A DNA stretch of 6,459 nucleotides, taken from assembly GCA_943914435.1 (NCBI GenBank), contig CALUBY010000047.1, forward strand, positions 1-6,459. Direction: 5' to 3'. Made by a program: the position numbers and the translations under genes. This document shows positions 1 to 5,541 of this stretch, in pieces; position 1 is the first letter of the stretch, and every line of letters starts with the position of its first letter. Below the pieces are notes generated by a model that saw nothing but the letters and a program-made list of their open reading frames with translations, did not search any database and was not told where the DNA came from. Source of the stretch: an uncultured bacterium. Lineage in GTDB: Bacteria > Patescibacteriota > Minisyncoccia > Phycocordibacterales > Phycocordibacteraceae.

Positions 1-941
1 GCTCTGCGCACGTCTTCTATTTTTGCGTTTGCGCGTTCACGGGCAAGCTGACCTCCCTTTTCAAGAGCGTCCTCAACGGCACGAGGATCTGACGCAAGTT
101 CGTGGTATCGCTCACGCATAGGAGCGATGAATGCGTCGAGGTCTTCTACGAGCGCTTCTTTCAGGGCTTTGTACTTCCCCTTGTGTTCTTCGTAGAGGGC
201 GTCGAGTTCGTTCTCGCTCTTAATGAGTTTGTGAAGAGCGTACACGTTCTCGGGTCGCTCACTCGATGAGTCGGTGACAATACTCATGACGAGTTCTTCA
301 ATCTCTGCGCGTGAGGAGAACAGAGGAATCGTATTCCCATAGCTCTTGCTCATCTTTTGGCCATCGATACCCGGAACAACCGCAACCTCAGGCACGATGA
401 ATTCTTCAGGAAGCGTAAACGTCTCACCATAGATGCGATTAAACTTCTCGGCAGTGTCACGTGCGTACTCAATGTGCTGCTTCTGATCATGCCCCACCGG
501 AACCTTTGCGGCGTCATAGAGAAGAATATCCGCAGCCATGAGCATAGGATAGTTGAACGTTCCGACACTTATTTCTTTGTTCTTTGCCTCTGCATCCTTA
601 AACGCATGCGCGCGCATCAGGTACGGCATCGTGGTGATGGTATCGAAAATCCAGGCGAGCTCGGTGTGAGCAGGTACATCAGACTGCTTAAAGAGCACTA
701 CCTTGTCCGGATGAAGTCCTGCTGCAAGATATGTCAGTACGAGCTCGCGGGTGAGCGCGCGCATATCACCTGCGTTCTGAATGCCGTTTAGTGCATGATA
801 GTCAGCAATCATGAAATAGCACTGGTGGCTGCCAATGGTCTGAAACTCAACCCACTGTTTAATAGCACCAAAGTAGTTTCCAATGTGAGCTATTCCTGTG
901 GGTTTGATACCGGAGAGAAGTATTGGTTTGTCTGAATCCAT
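1..941 (-). CDS. trpS: Tryptophanyl-tRNA synthetase (TrpRS), 3' end cut by window edge
   Basis: Cytoplasmic class I aminoacyl-tRNA synthetase that charges tRNA-Trp with tryptophan using ATP. From the ATG at 939-941 the minus strand is open for 313 codons to the window edge. The N-terminus reads SGIKPTGIAHIGNYFGAIKQ, with the HIGN form of the HIGH signature at residues 19-22. The second ATP-binding signature, KMSKS, lies at 196-200 inside GIDGQKMSKSYGN. Between them are typical TrpRS segments: YFMIADYHAL (about 42-51), YPMLMAADILLY (131-142) and VGHDQKQHIEYARD (149-162). Known family lengths are about 325-335 residues, so only the last 10-20 residues are missing. There is no Shine-Dalgarno sequence before the ATG; a weak -10-like box lies 7 nt upstream, and a terminator separates the gene from the Gre-like gene before it, so it probably has its own promoter. 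The family assignment is essentially certain. Confidence 0.97.
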   Translation of the reverse strand, partial: MDSDKPILLSGIKPTGIAHIGNYFGAIKQWVEFQTIGSHQCYFMIADYHALNGIQNAGDMRALTRELVLTYLAAGLHPDKVVLFKQSDVPAHTELAWIFDTITTMPYLMRAHAFKDAEAKNKEISVGTFNYPMLMAADILLYDAAKVPVGHDQKQHIEYARDTAEKFNRIYGETFTLPEEFIVPEVAVVPGIDGQKMSKSYGNTIPLFSSRAEIEELVMSIVTDSSSERPENVYALHKLIKSENELDALYEEHKGKYKALKEALVEDLDAFIAPMRERYHELASDPRAVEDALEKGGQLARERANAKIEDVRR

Positions 942-957
942 AGAGACTACGATACCA
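942..957 (-). promoter_or_regulatory. Possible extended -10 promoter of trpS, leaderless
   Basis: On the minus strand, TGG (957-955) is followed by TATCGT (954-949) and then 7 nt (AGTCTCT) before the ATG at 941. TGnTATCGT resembles an extended -10 element, with 4 of 6 hexamer matches, and would place transcription start at or next to the A of the start codon. No -35 is recognisable. It is supported by the lack of a ribosome binding site and by the terminator just upstream, but the hexamer is weak and could be chance. Confidence 0.3.
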
Positions 958-975
958 TGGGTGGCAGAAAGGTAT

Positions 976-1007
976 AAAAGAAGACCGCGGACGTTGTCCG
1001 CGGCCTT
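976..1007 (-). terminator. Rho-independent terminator after the Gre-like gene
   Basis: The minus strand holds a perfect 8-bp GC-rich stem, CCGCGGAC / GTCCGCGG (1003-996 and 992-985), around the loop AAC. Four more pairs, including one G-U, extend the stem to 12 bp (1007 to 981). A T-rich tail, TCTTCTTTT, overlaps the base of the stem and runs to 976. It begins about 20 nt after the TGA of the Gre-like gene, in the right orientation to end that transcript and insulate trpS. Confidence 0.88.
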
Positions 1008-1026
1008 ATTCGAAGGAAGAGTGTTG

Positions 1027-1269
1027 TCACTTGTGCATGATCTCACGAACAATGGCCTTCATTTCGTTCACTTCTGGCAGAGGAAGAGTGACTTCATCAC
1101 CTTCCTGCTTGCCAATAAGCAGATGTGACCAGTGCGCAGGATTCATCACGTCCTCTTTGATGTGATACTCGTGTTCCACTCTTTTTCCTTCGATGCCGTC
1201 ATACTCCAGTATGACAGTGTCACCAACGACAATAACTCGTGGTGAGGAAAGGGTTGTTTCTGTGTGCAT
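1027..1269 (-). CDS. Small protein consisting of a GreA/GreB C-terminal (FKBP-like) domain
   Basis: Encodes 80 residues. VIVVGDTVILEYDG (about 12-25) and SHLLIGKQEGDEVTLPLPE (48-66) match the pattern of the GreA/GreB C-terminal domain (VGDTVTLEYDG ... SPLGRALLGKKVGDEVEV). In true Gre factors this domain docks on RNA polymerase near the secondary channel, and an N-terminal coiled coil delivers the acidic residues for transcript cleavage. That coiled coil is wholly absent here, so a normal Gre cleavage role is unlikely. Rnk-like or other stand-alone Gre-C proteins that compete at the secondary channel are a possible analogy, as inference only. The start was chosen at ATG 1269 because GGAGGA sits 7 nt upstream; an in-frame TTG at 1284 would put that site inside the gene. 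It has its own plausible promoter and a terminator, so it is probably a single-gene unit. The domain call is fairly firm; the function is unknown. Confidence 0.85.
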   Translation of the reverse strand: MHTETTLSSPRVIVVGDTVILEYDGIEGKRVEHEYHIKEDVMNPAHWSHLLIGKQEGDEVTLPLPEVNEMKAIVREIMHK

Positions 1270-1276
1270 GGCTATA

Positions 1277-1282
1277 TCCTCC
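1277..1282 (-). promoter_or_regulatory. Shine-Dalgarno site of the Gre-like gene
   Basis: GGAGGA on the minus strand, separated by 7 nt (TATAGCC) from the ATG at 1269. It decides the start in favour of ATG over the upstream in-frame TTG. It is the only strong ribosome binding site seen before any gene in this window. Confidence 0.85.
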
Positions 1283-1310
1283 AAAACAAGTCCAGGGTTA
1301 TCTGGTCTGG

Positions 1311-1339
1311 ATACTAGAACTATTTCGTCAGTACGTAAA
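1311..1339 (-). promoter_or_regulatory. Candidate sigma70-type promoter of the Gre-like gene
   Basis: TTTACG (1339-1334, 4 of 6 matches to TTGACA), a 17-nt spacer, then TAGTAT (1316-1311, 4 of 6 to TATAAT). Predicted transcription start is near 1304, giving a leader of about 35 nt that holds the GGAGGA site. A short inverted repeat, TCCAG / CTGGA (1311-1307 and 1295-1291), lies at the start of the leader and may be chance. The promoter fits in the 76-bp gap after the protease gene, which shows no clear terminator of its own. Confidence 0.45.
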
Positions 1340-1345
1340 GTTGCA

Positions 1346-3361
1346 CTAGAGGCCCTGAGCTCGCAATATCGCCAGCTGCGCCTGAAGCTTGGTTAGAAGC
1401 TCAACCAACACTTTGAGAAGTGCGGCGCGCTGCTCAATCGTCATTGAGGCATAGGGACCTGTTGCGGGTGCAGTAAATAACTCACGTGTTGGGTTTGCGC
1501 TACTCGGAGTGCTCGTACGAGAGCCCCCGCCCCCGCCTCCTCCACTCCTTCTACGGGGAGTTTCTTCCACCACAGGCGCAGCTGATACCGTTACGGTACG
1601 TATAACTGGCGTCGCTTCGTTTCCGGCCTGATCACTTGCGGTGTACGTAACGGTGTAGGTTCCTGTGGTTGATGTAGTGACTGTGCTTGTGGTGACAACC
1701 GCAACAGATACATCAATGTCGTCGACGGCGGTCGCGCCTTCGTCGTTATACGTGTCCCCTACCGTAAGCGATACGCTCGAGGGACCAATAAGGGTTATAA
1801 CCGGCGCAACTAAGTCCTCTGCAAGATATTCGAGGGCGTTAAATGCGTTAAGGCGCTTTCCACTTGCGGTCTTTCCAGAAAGCGACTCGATAGTCTCGCC
1901 GCTGTTTAGAAGCGCGCTCTTCATTGCTTTCACGGAAGAGGTTGCCGATGACGCGGGAAAGTAGAGTGAGCGAAGAAGCGCTGCCGTTCCTGAGACATGA
2001 GGCGCAGCCATAGACGTGCCGCTTTGGTATGCATAGGATTCAGTAACGCCATCGAGCGCTATGGTACTCAGTATTCGGCGGCCAGGCGCGCCAATATCAG
2101 TGGTGCTTGTGCCAAAGTTTGAAAAAGTCGCAAGCTCATCATTTTGTCCTGTTGCTACGACACTCACAATATTCGGAAGGTTATAACTTGCCGGGAATGT
2201 CGGCACGCTGTCGTTGTCTTTGCCGGTGGCAGGGCTCCCGCTTCCATTCCCAGCGGCCGCAATAAAGATTCCTCCGGCTGCCTCAAAACGCGCTATAGCG
2301 TCGTATTCTGTTTGAGAGAATTCGGTACCGCCGTAACTTGCGTTGATTATCTTCGCGCCGTTTTGAATAGCGAAATCGATAGCACGAACTCCCGAAGCAA
2401 CATCAAGTCCAAACTTAAGAGCCATTATCTTTGTGCTCGGCGCAACACCAACTGTTCCGGTTGCGTTGTTCAGTTCTGCTGCAATGATGCCGGCAACATG
2501 GGTGCCATGATACGTGTCAGTAGTAGTAGTTGCATTTGGAAGGGGTATCAAATCATCGTCTTCAAAATCATATCCGTGCATGCAGCCCCCAAGCGAGCCT
2601 CCGGTTTCAGACACACAAGCGCTACCGTCCCACATCTGATTTGAAAGGTCCGTGTGCGTGTACAGTACGCCCGTATCAATCACGGCGACAATGGTCGACG
2701 TGCCAAGGGAAAGATCCCATGCTTCAGGCGCATCAATGTCCACGTCATCTGTTCCGGTTGTGTTTACCTCACTAAGAGTCTGTCCGGTGTTTACGAGTCC
2801 CCACTGATCATTAAATCGCGTGTCGTCAGGCGTGAGCACTTGCATGCTTCGAGCATAGTTTGGTTCTGCATACTCAACCGAAGAATCTCGTTCTATTCGC
2901 TCGATAATCGCTTCGACACTCTCGTCGAGGGGTACGGTAAGTACAACACTATTCGCTTCAGGAAGTCGCTCCTCTCCCGTTGTGCCCGTTGCTTCAACAA
3001 CACCCGCTACCTCGCGTCTGCCGCTTGAGAGATTAATGTTCGCTTCGCGCTCTTTGAACTTTACGATTATTTCCACGGTTTCTTCGACGAGATCTGCTGT
3101 AGTTGAAGCAACGGGCAGTACTGCTGTCTCTTCAATCGTTACGGGCTCTGTGCTTGTGGCAGTCTCCTCGCTCGTCACAGGGACGGGTTCTTCCGCCTCT
3201 TCTTCCTGAGGAAGCACGGGCTCTATTTGAGTGACAGGTTCAGGTGGAACAATAGGGGTCTGCTCGCTGAGAGTATTCTCGGGTACCTCTTGAGCCAGTA
3301 CCGGCATAAACAATCCTCCTGCGAGGACTGTTATAAGGAGTGCGGTCAGAGCCTTTTTCAT
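1346..3361 (-). CDS. Secreted subtilisin-like serine protease (peptidase S8) with Ig-like domain and C-terminal helix
   Basis: A 671-residue exported protease. Residues 1-23 form a Sec signal peptide (MKK, hydrophobic core, cleavage likely after VLA). A Glu/Pro/Thr-rich acidic stretch follows (24-92), then a prodomain of the kind that inhibits and chaperones subtilases (about 93-175). The catalytic domain spans about 180-515, with the triad Asp229 (VIDTG), His285 (HGTHVAG) and Ser450 (SGTSMAAPH), and oxyanion Asn372 (AAAGN). The only two cysteines, 249 and 260, sit 11 apart near the active site and probably form a disulfide outside the cytoplasm. Residues 519-593 form an Ig-like domain of the DUF5011 type (VTYTASDQAGNEA). 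Then come a basic/poly-Gly linker (RRRSGGGGGGGS, 603-614), a Ser/Thr/Pro stretch and a terminal Leu/Ala/Gln-rich helix (640-668). ATG 3361 was chosen over an in-frame GTG at 3376 because it begins the signal peptide. All catalytic residues are present, so it should be active; its substrate is unknown. Confidence 0.95.
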   Translation of the reverse strand: MKKALTALLITVLAGGLFMPVLAQEVPENTLSEQTPIVPPEPVTQIEPVLPQEEEAEEPVPVTSEETATSTEPVTIEETAVLPVASTTADLVEETVEIIVKFKEREANINLSSGRREVAGVVEATGTTGEERLPEANSVVLTVPLDESVEAIIERIERDSSVEYAEPNYARSMQVLTPDDTRFNDQWGLVNTGQTLSEVNTTGTDDVDIDAPEAWDLSLGTSTIVAVIDTGVLYTHTDLSNQMWDGSACVSETGGSLGGCMHGYDFEDDDLIPLPNATTTTDTYHGTHVAGIIAAELNNATGTVGVAPSTKIMALKFGLDVASGVRAIDFAIQNGAKIINASYGGTEFSQTEYDAIARFEAAGGIFIAAAGNGSGSPATGKDNDSVPTFPASYNLPNIVSVVATGQNDELATFSNFGTSTTDIGAPGRRILSTIALDGVTESYAYQSGTSMAAPHVSGTAALLRSLYFPASSATSSVKAMKSALLNSGETIESLSGKTASGKRLNAFNALEYLAEDLVAPVITLIGPSSVSLTVGDTYNDEGATAVDDIDVSVAVVTTSTVTTSTTGTYTVTYTASDQAGNEATPVIRTVTVSAAPVVEETPRRRSGGGGGGGSRTSTPSSANPTRELFTAPATGPYASMTIEQRAALLKVLVELLTKLQAQLAILRAQGL

Positions 3362-3373
3362 ACCGCCACTATA
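3362..3373 (-). promoter_or_regulatory. -10 box giving a leaderless start for the S8 protease
   Basis: TATAGT (3373-3368, 5 of 6 to TATAAT) is followed by exactly 6 nt (GGCGGT) and then the ATG at 3361. Standard promoter geometry puts +1 on the A of ATG. No good Shine-Dalgarno sequence is present. A TTTTGC sequence 16 nt upstream of the box is a weak -35 candidate. The tRNA terminator lies just upstream, so the gene needs its own promoter. Confidence 0.5.
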
Positions 3374-3413
3374 CACCTAACTGTACATAGCAAAACCTCT
3401 ACGAATGAGAAAC

Positions 3414-3442
3414 GAAAAGAGCTCTCAGTGAGAGCTCTTTTC
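3414..3442 (-). terminator. Strong bidirectional rho-independent terminator after tRNA-Tyr
   Basis: A 13-bp perfect inverted repeat: GAAAAGAGCTCTC (3414-3426) and GAGAGCTCTTTTC (3430-3442), separated by a 3-nt loop. The A and T runs at the stem base give a T-rich tail on both strands; on the minus strand it continues as TTTTCGTTTCTC. It starts 3 nt past the encoded CCA of the tRNA and lies 50 bp before the protease gene, so its main role is to end the tRNA transcript and separate the two units. Confidence 0.92.
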
Positions 3443-3444
3443 TA

Positions 3445-3530
3445 TGGTGCGCCGGGTAGGATTCGAACCTACGTAGACCTAAGTCAACTGGGTTACAGCC
3501 AGTCGCGATTGACCACTCCGCCACCGACGC
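3445..3530 (-). tRNA. tRNA-Tyr (anticodon GTA), CCA encoded
   Basis: An 86-nt class II tRNA. The acceptor stem is GCGTCGG / CCGGCGC (7 bp, one G-U), followed by discriminator A and an encoded CCA (3447-3445). The D arm has a GCG / CGC stem. The anticodon stem ACTGG / CCAGT encloses the loop CTGTAAC, giving anticodon GTA (3496-3494). A 14-nt variable region can form a GAC / GTC stem, as expected of bacterial tRNA-Tyr. The T arm is GTAGG - TTCGAAT - CCTAC. It reads tyrosine codons UAU and UAC, and is the substrate of the TyrRS encoded about 0.7 kb upstream on the same strand. Confidence 0.97.
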
Positions 3531-3682
3531 ATTCAACACGATATTCATCTATCCAGATAAGCATCTGTCGTAGTAACTTTGTATCACAATACCTGATGTG
3601 TACAAGGCCATTATACATGCGAGGCCCTCGAGGTCCCGGATTCGCTCTCTTAACATAGGGTTTTGCGAGCTAGGATTCCAAT
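3531..3682 (-). other. Noncoding gap before tRNA-Tyr, with candidate promoter elements
   Basis: A 152-bp stretch between the CYTH stop and the tRNA. It holds a consensus -10 (TATAAT, minus strand, 3615-3610) and an imperfect palindrome centred on CCTCGAGG (3626-3633). A weaker TATCGT (3543-3538) lies 7 nt before the tRNA 5' end. No clear terminator follows the CYTH gene, so read-through into the tRNA is possible. No convincing gene is present; a 35-codon open frame here lacks support. Confidence 0.6.
3610..3615 (-). promoter_or_regulatory. Consensus -10 box, likely tRNA-Tyr promoter
   Basis: A perfect TATAAT on the minus strand, preceded directly by TG but without the extra spacer base of the classical extended -10. 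Start would be near 3603, giving a tRNA leader of about 73 nt for removal by RNase P. No TTGACA-like -35 is visible at 16-18 nt; that region instead overlaps the CCTCGAGG palindrome. Confidence 0.45.
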
Positions 3683-4264
3683 TTAAAAAGGTATAGGGTC
3701 ATCAAATGCGAGTCGAGGAGTATGGTTATAAATTCTATCCTCTGTGATTCCGTATTGCTTTACATAGAACGAGCCCACATTCCCAAAATGTGCCTTAGTC
3801 CAATCGAACCCCAGCTTTTCGCTCACAGAACGCACGGTGACTTCTGTGTGGCCTTCAATCTCTACGAAAGGCTCAAGGAATGGCCACGTATCAAGCATTA
3901 TCTCTACGTCATAAAGCTTCCAAAGTTCACGATATGATTCCTGATATGCTTTCTGACTGCAACCCATGGCGATGAGAAATGCATTGCCATTCTCGAACGT
4001 GTCTATTATGACCTGTGCTTCCTTCTGATCTTCGATACGTGATCCGGTCACGCTCTTAATACTCATTGTTATTTTATCGCCCTCGTCTCGAACGCGCGCC
4101 CAGGTGCGTCCTGGATTCGATACTCCTTCGCTTGGTGCGAGGTTATAAGCAAATCGTCGCATGAGACGCTCTGGATGAATAAGGATGGCTCCCGTGGCGA
4201 GCAACCTCTTCCGCATCTCTTCTTTGTTGATTGGCCAAAAGGTTGCTTCGTACTCAGTTTCCAT
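3683..4264 (-). CDS. CYTH-domain protein (class IV adenylate cyclase / triphosphatase superfamily)
   Basis: A 193-residue protein made of one CYTH domain. CYTH enzymes bind triphosphates in a beta-tunnel lined by acidic and basic residues, and members act as adenylate cyclases, thiamine triphosphatases or inorganic triphosphatases. Visible hallmarks are the N-terminal acidic strand EYEATF (4-9), basic residues Arg57 and Arg59 (WARVRDEGDK) with Lys70 (MSIK), and the C-terminal strands YRELWKLYDVEIMLD (111-125) and EPFVEIEG (131-138). The usual ExExK motif ends in Thr rather than Lys. The start ATG lies 4 nt after the tyrS stop and has no Shine-Dalgarno sequence, so it is probably co-transcribed with tyrS and translated by coupling or re-initiation. 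The fold is well supported; the substrate cannot be told. An adenylate cyclase label, often given to such proteins, would be unsupported here. Confidence 0.87.
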   Translation of the reverse strand: METEYEATFWPINKEEMRKRLLATGAILIHPERLMRRFAYNLAPSEGVSNPGRTWARVRDEGDKITMSIKSVTGSRIEDQKEAQVIIDTFENGNAFLIAMGCSQKAYQESYRELWKLYDVEIMLDTWPFLEPFVEIEGHTEVTVRSVSEKLGFDWTKAHFGNVGSFYVKQYGITEDRIYNHTPRLAFDDPIPF

Positions 4265-4268
4265 ATGC

Positions 4269-5516
4269 TTACTTAAGAATAAGTATAAGAATCTCCCTCT
4301 TCCCTTTCTTGAGAGTTGCGAGACCTTTCACAAAGTCTGTTTCTTGGAGCTTTTGGTCAAGTGTAACAACCTCTCCGTTGAGAGTGATACCCTTCCCTTC
4401 AATAAGGCGGCGGGCATCACCTTTGGACGACGCGATCGGGCTTGTAGCAACGACATCGAGAACGGTAAGGCCCTTTGCAATATCCTTTTTAAGGACAGGA
4501 AGGGTCGGGGCTTCAGAGAGAAGCATCTGACGAGCCTCTGCGGAGAGTTCTTCAAGCGCGCCTCCCCCAAAGAGCACATTCGATGCTGCAGCAGCCTGGG
4601 TGGCAGCGTTTCTGCCGTGTACAACTTCCGTCACCATGAGCGCGAGAGTCTTTTGTGCCTCACGTGCGCCCGGGTTCTCCGCGTGCTTCTTAAGAATCTG
4701 CTCAATCTCAGAAAGCTCTATAAACGTGTACGTCTTGAAGTATTTCTCAAGACCATCATCAGGAAGCTGGAGCCAGAACTGATAGAACGCGTAAGGTGAC
4801 GTTTTGTTTGCATCAAGCCACACTGCGTTCCCTTCCGACTTGCCAAACTTCTTGCCTGTCGCATCGGTTATGAGTGGTCCGCAAAGCGCAAAGGCCTCCT
4901 TGCCAAGCTTTCGACGAATAAGCTCGACACCGGAGAGGATGTTGGTCCACTGATCAGAGCTACCAATCTGGAGATCGACTCCTCGTTTCTGATAGAGCTC
5001 AAGGAAGTCGTACCCTTGCAAGAGCGAGTACGCAAACTCGGTGTACGAAATGCTGTCATCAGGGTTATCAAGCCTTCGCTTTATAAGGTCGCGCTTAATA
5101 AGCTCGTTAATGGTGAAATGCTTGCCGATGTCGCGAAGGAAATCAATGAGCGGTATCTTGAGGAGCCAGTCTGCATTGTCGACCACCTCTATTTTTTTGC
5201 CCACGATACGCTGCATCTGATCCTTCAGTGCCTTCTTGTTCTTTGCGATAACTTTTGCGTCGAGAAGTACTCGCTCACCCTTTTCTTTCGGGTCACCAAT
5301 CATGGCGGTGCCTCCGCCAACCAAGAGCACAATCTTATGTCCATCGTTTGCAAGACGACGCATGGTGGTAAGAGGAACGAGATGACCCACGTGCATTGAG
5401 TCTGCCGTAGGGTCAACGCCCATGTACACGGTGCGCTTCTTTAGAAGAATCGTTTCTATGGGCGCGGAAGAGTGTTCAACCAATCCGCGCGCTTTCAGGT
5501 CCTCAGCCAAGTTCAT
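4269..5516 (-). CDS. tyrS: Tyrosyl-tRNA synthetase (TyrRS)
   Basis: Class I synthetase that activates tyrosine with ATP and charges tRNA-Tyr, whose gene lies in the same window. The protein has 415 residues, close to the usual bacterial length of about 420. The first ATP signature is HVGH (42-45) within YMGVDPTADSMHVGHL, and the second is KFGKS (223-227). Tyrosine-pocket elements include YSLLQGYDF (163-171) and GSSDQWTN (185-192). The C-terminal S4 RNA-binding domain (about 352-405: SSKGDARRLIEGKGITLNGE) is the part that in known TyrRS contacts the long variable arm. The protein ends in an ILILILK tail. ATG 5516 was chosen over an in-frame TTG at 5561: the protein then starts MNLAEDLKARG as homologs do, avoids a 20-nt overlap with the kinase gene, and sits directly behind a strong -10 box. 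All catalytic motifs are intact. Confidence 0.97.
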   Translation of the reverse strand: MNLAEDLKARGLVEHSSAPIETILLKKRTVYMGVDPTADSMHVGHLVPLTTMRRLANDGHKIVLLVGGGTAMIGDPKEKGERVLLDAKVIAKNKKALKDQMQRIVGKKIEVVDNADWLLKIPLIDFLRDIGKHFTINELIKRDLIKRRLDNPDDSISYTEFAYSLLQGYDFLELYQKRGVDLQIGSSDQWTNILSGVELIRRKLGKEAFALCGPLITDATGKKFGKSEGNAVWLDANKTSPYAFYQFWLQLPDDGLEKYFKTYTFIELSEIEQILKKHAENPGAREAQKTLALMVTEVVHGRNAATQAAAASNVLFGGGALEELSAEARQMLLSEAPTLPVLKKDIAKGLTVLDVVATSPIASSKGDARRLIEGKGITLNGEVVTLDQKLQETDFVKGLATLKKGKREILILILK

Positions 5517-5540
5517 ACGGCGAGTATACCAGGCTACTCG
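5517..5540 (-). promoter_or_regulatory. Extended -10 promoter of tyrS (leaderless) overlapped by an inverted repeat
   Basis: TGG (5531-5529) plus TATACT (5528-5523, 5 of 6 to TATAAT) forms an extended -10 (TGnTATACT). Exactly 6 nt (CGCCGT) separate it from the ATG at 5516, so +1 falls on the A of ATG. No Shine-Dalgarno sequence is present. A perfect 6-bp inverted repeat, CGAGTA - 8 nt - TACTCG (5540-5535 and 5526-5521), overlaps the -10 and could be a regulator site. The element lies in the 25-bp gap after the kinase stop. Confidence 0.6.
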
Positions 5541-5541
5541 T

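Noticed and set aside
357..791. Plus-strand open frame of 144 codons
   Set aside because: Lies fully inside trpS on the opposite strand; no recognisable motif, while the trpS frame carries HIGN and KMSKS.
947..958. Tiny upstream ORF (ATG GTA TCG TAG) before trpS
   Set aside because: Three codons, no ribosome binding site, and it coincides with the possible -10 box; most likely chance.
1528..1560. G/C-run coding the poly-Gly linker as a possible frameshift or phase-variation site
   Set aside because: The frame is continuous through it, and the repeat mixes GGA, GGC and GGG codons instead of a homopolymer.
2144..2644. Plus-strand open frame of 166 codons
   Set aside because: Antisense to the S8 protease catalytic domain; Cys/Arg-rich low-meaning translation typical of a shadow frame.
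3549..3656. Minus-strand 35-codon open frame (MLRERIRDLEGL...) between the CYTH gene and tRNA-Tyr
   Set aside because: No ribosome binding site, no -10 box at leaderless spacing, spans the TATAAT box, and resembles no known small protein.
3227..3658. Plus-strand open frame of 143 codons
   Set aside because: Runs through the terminator and antisense through the whole tRNA-Tyr gene; not credible as a protein.
4185..4799. Plus-strand open frame of 204 codons
   Set aside because: Antisense to tyrS and the start of the CYTH gene, both strongly supported; no domain visible.
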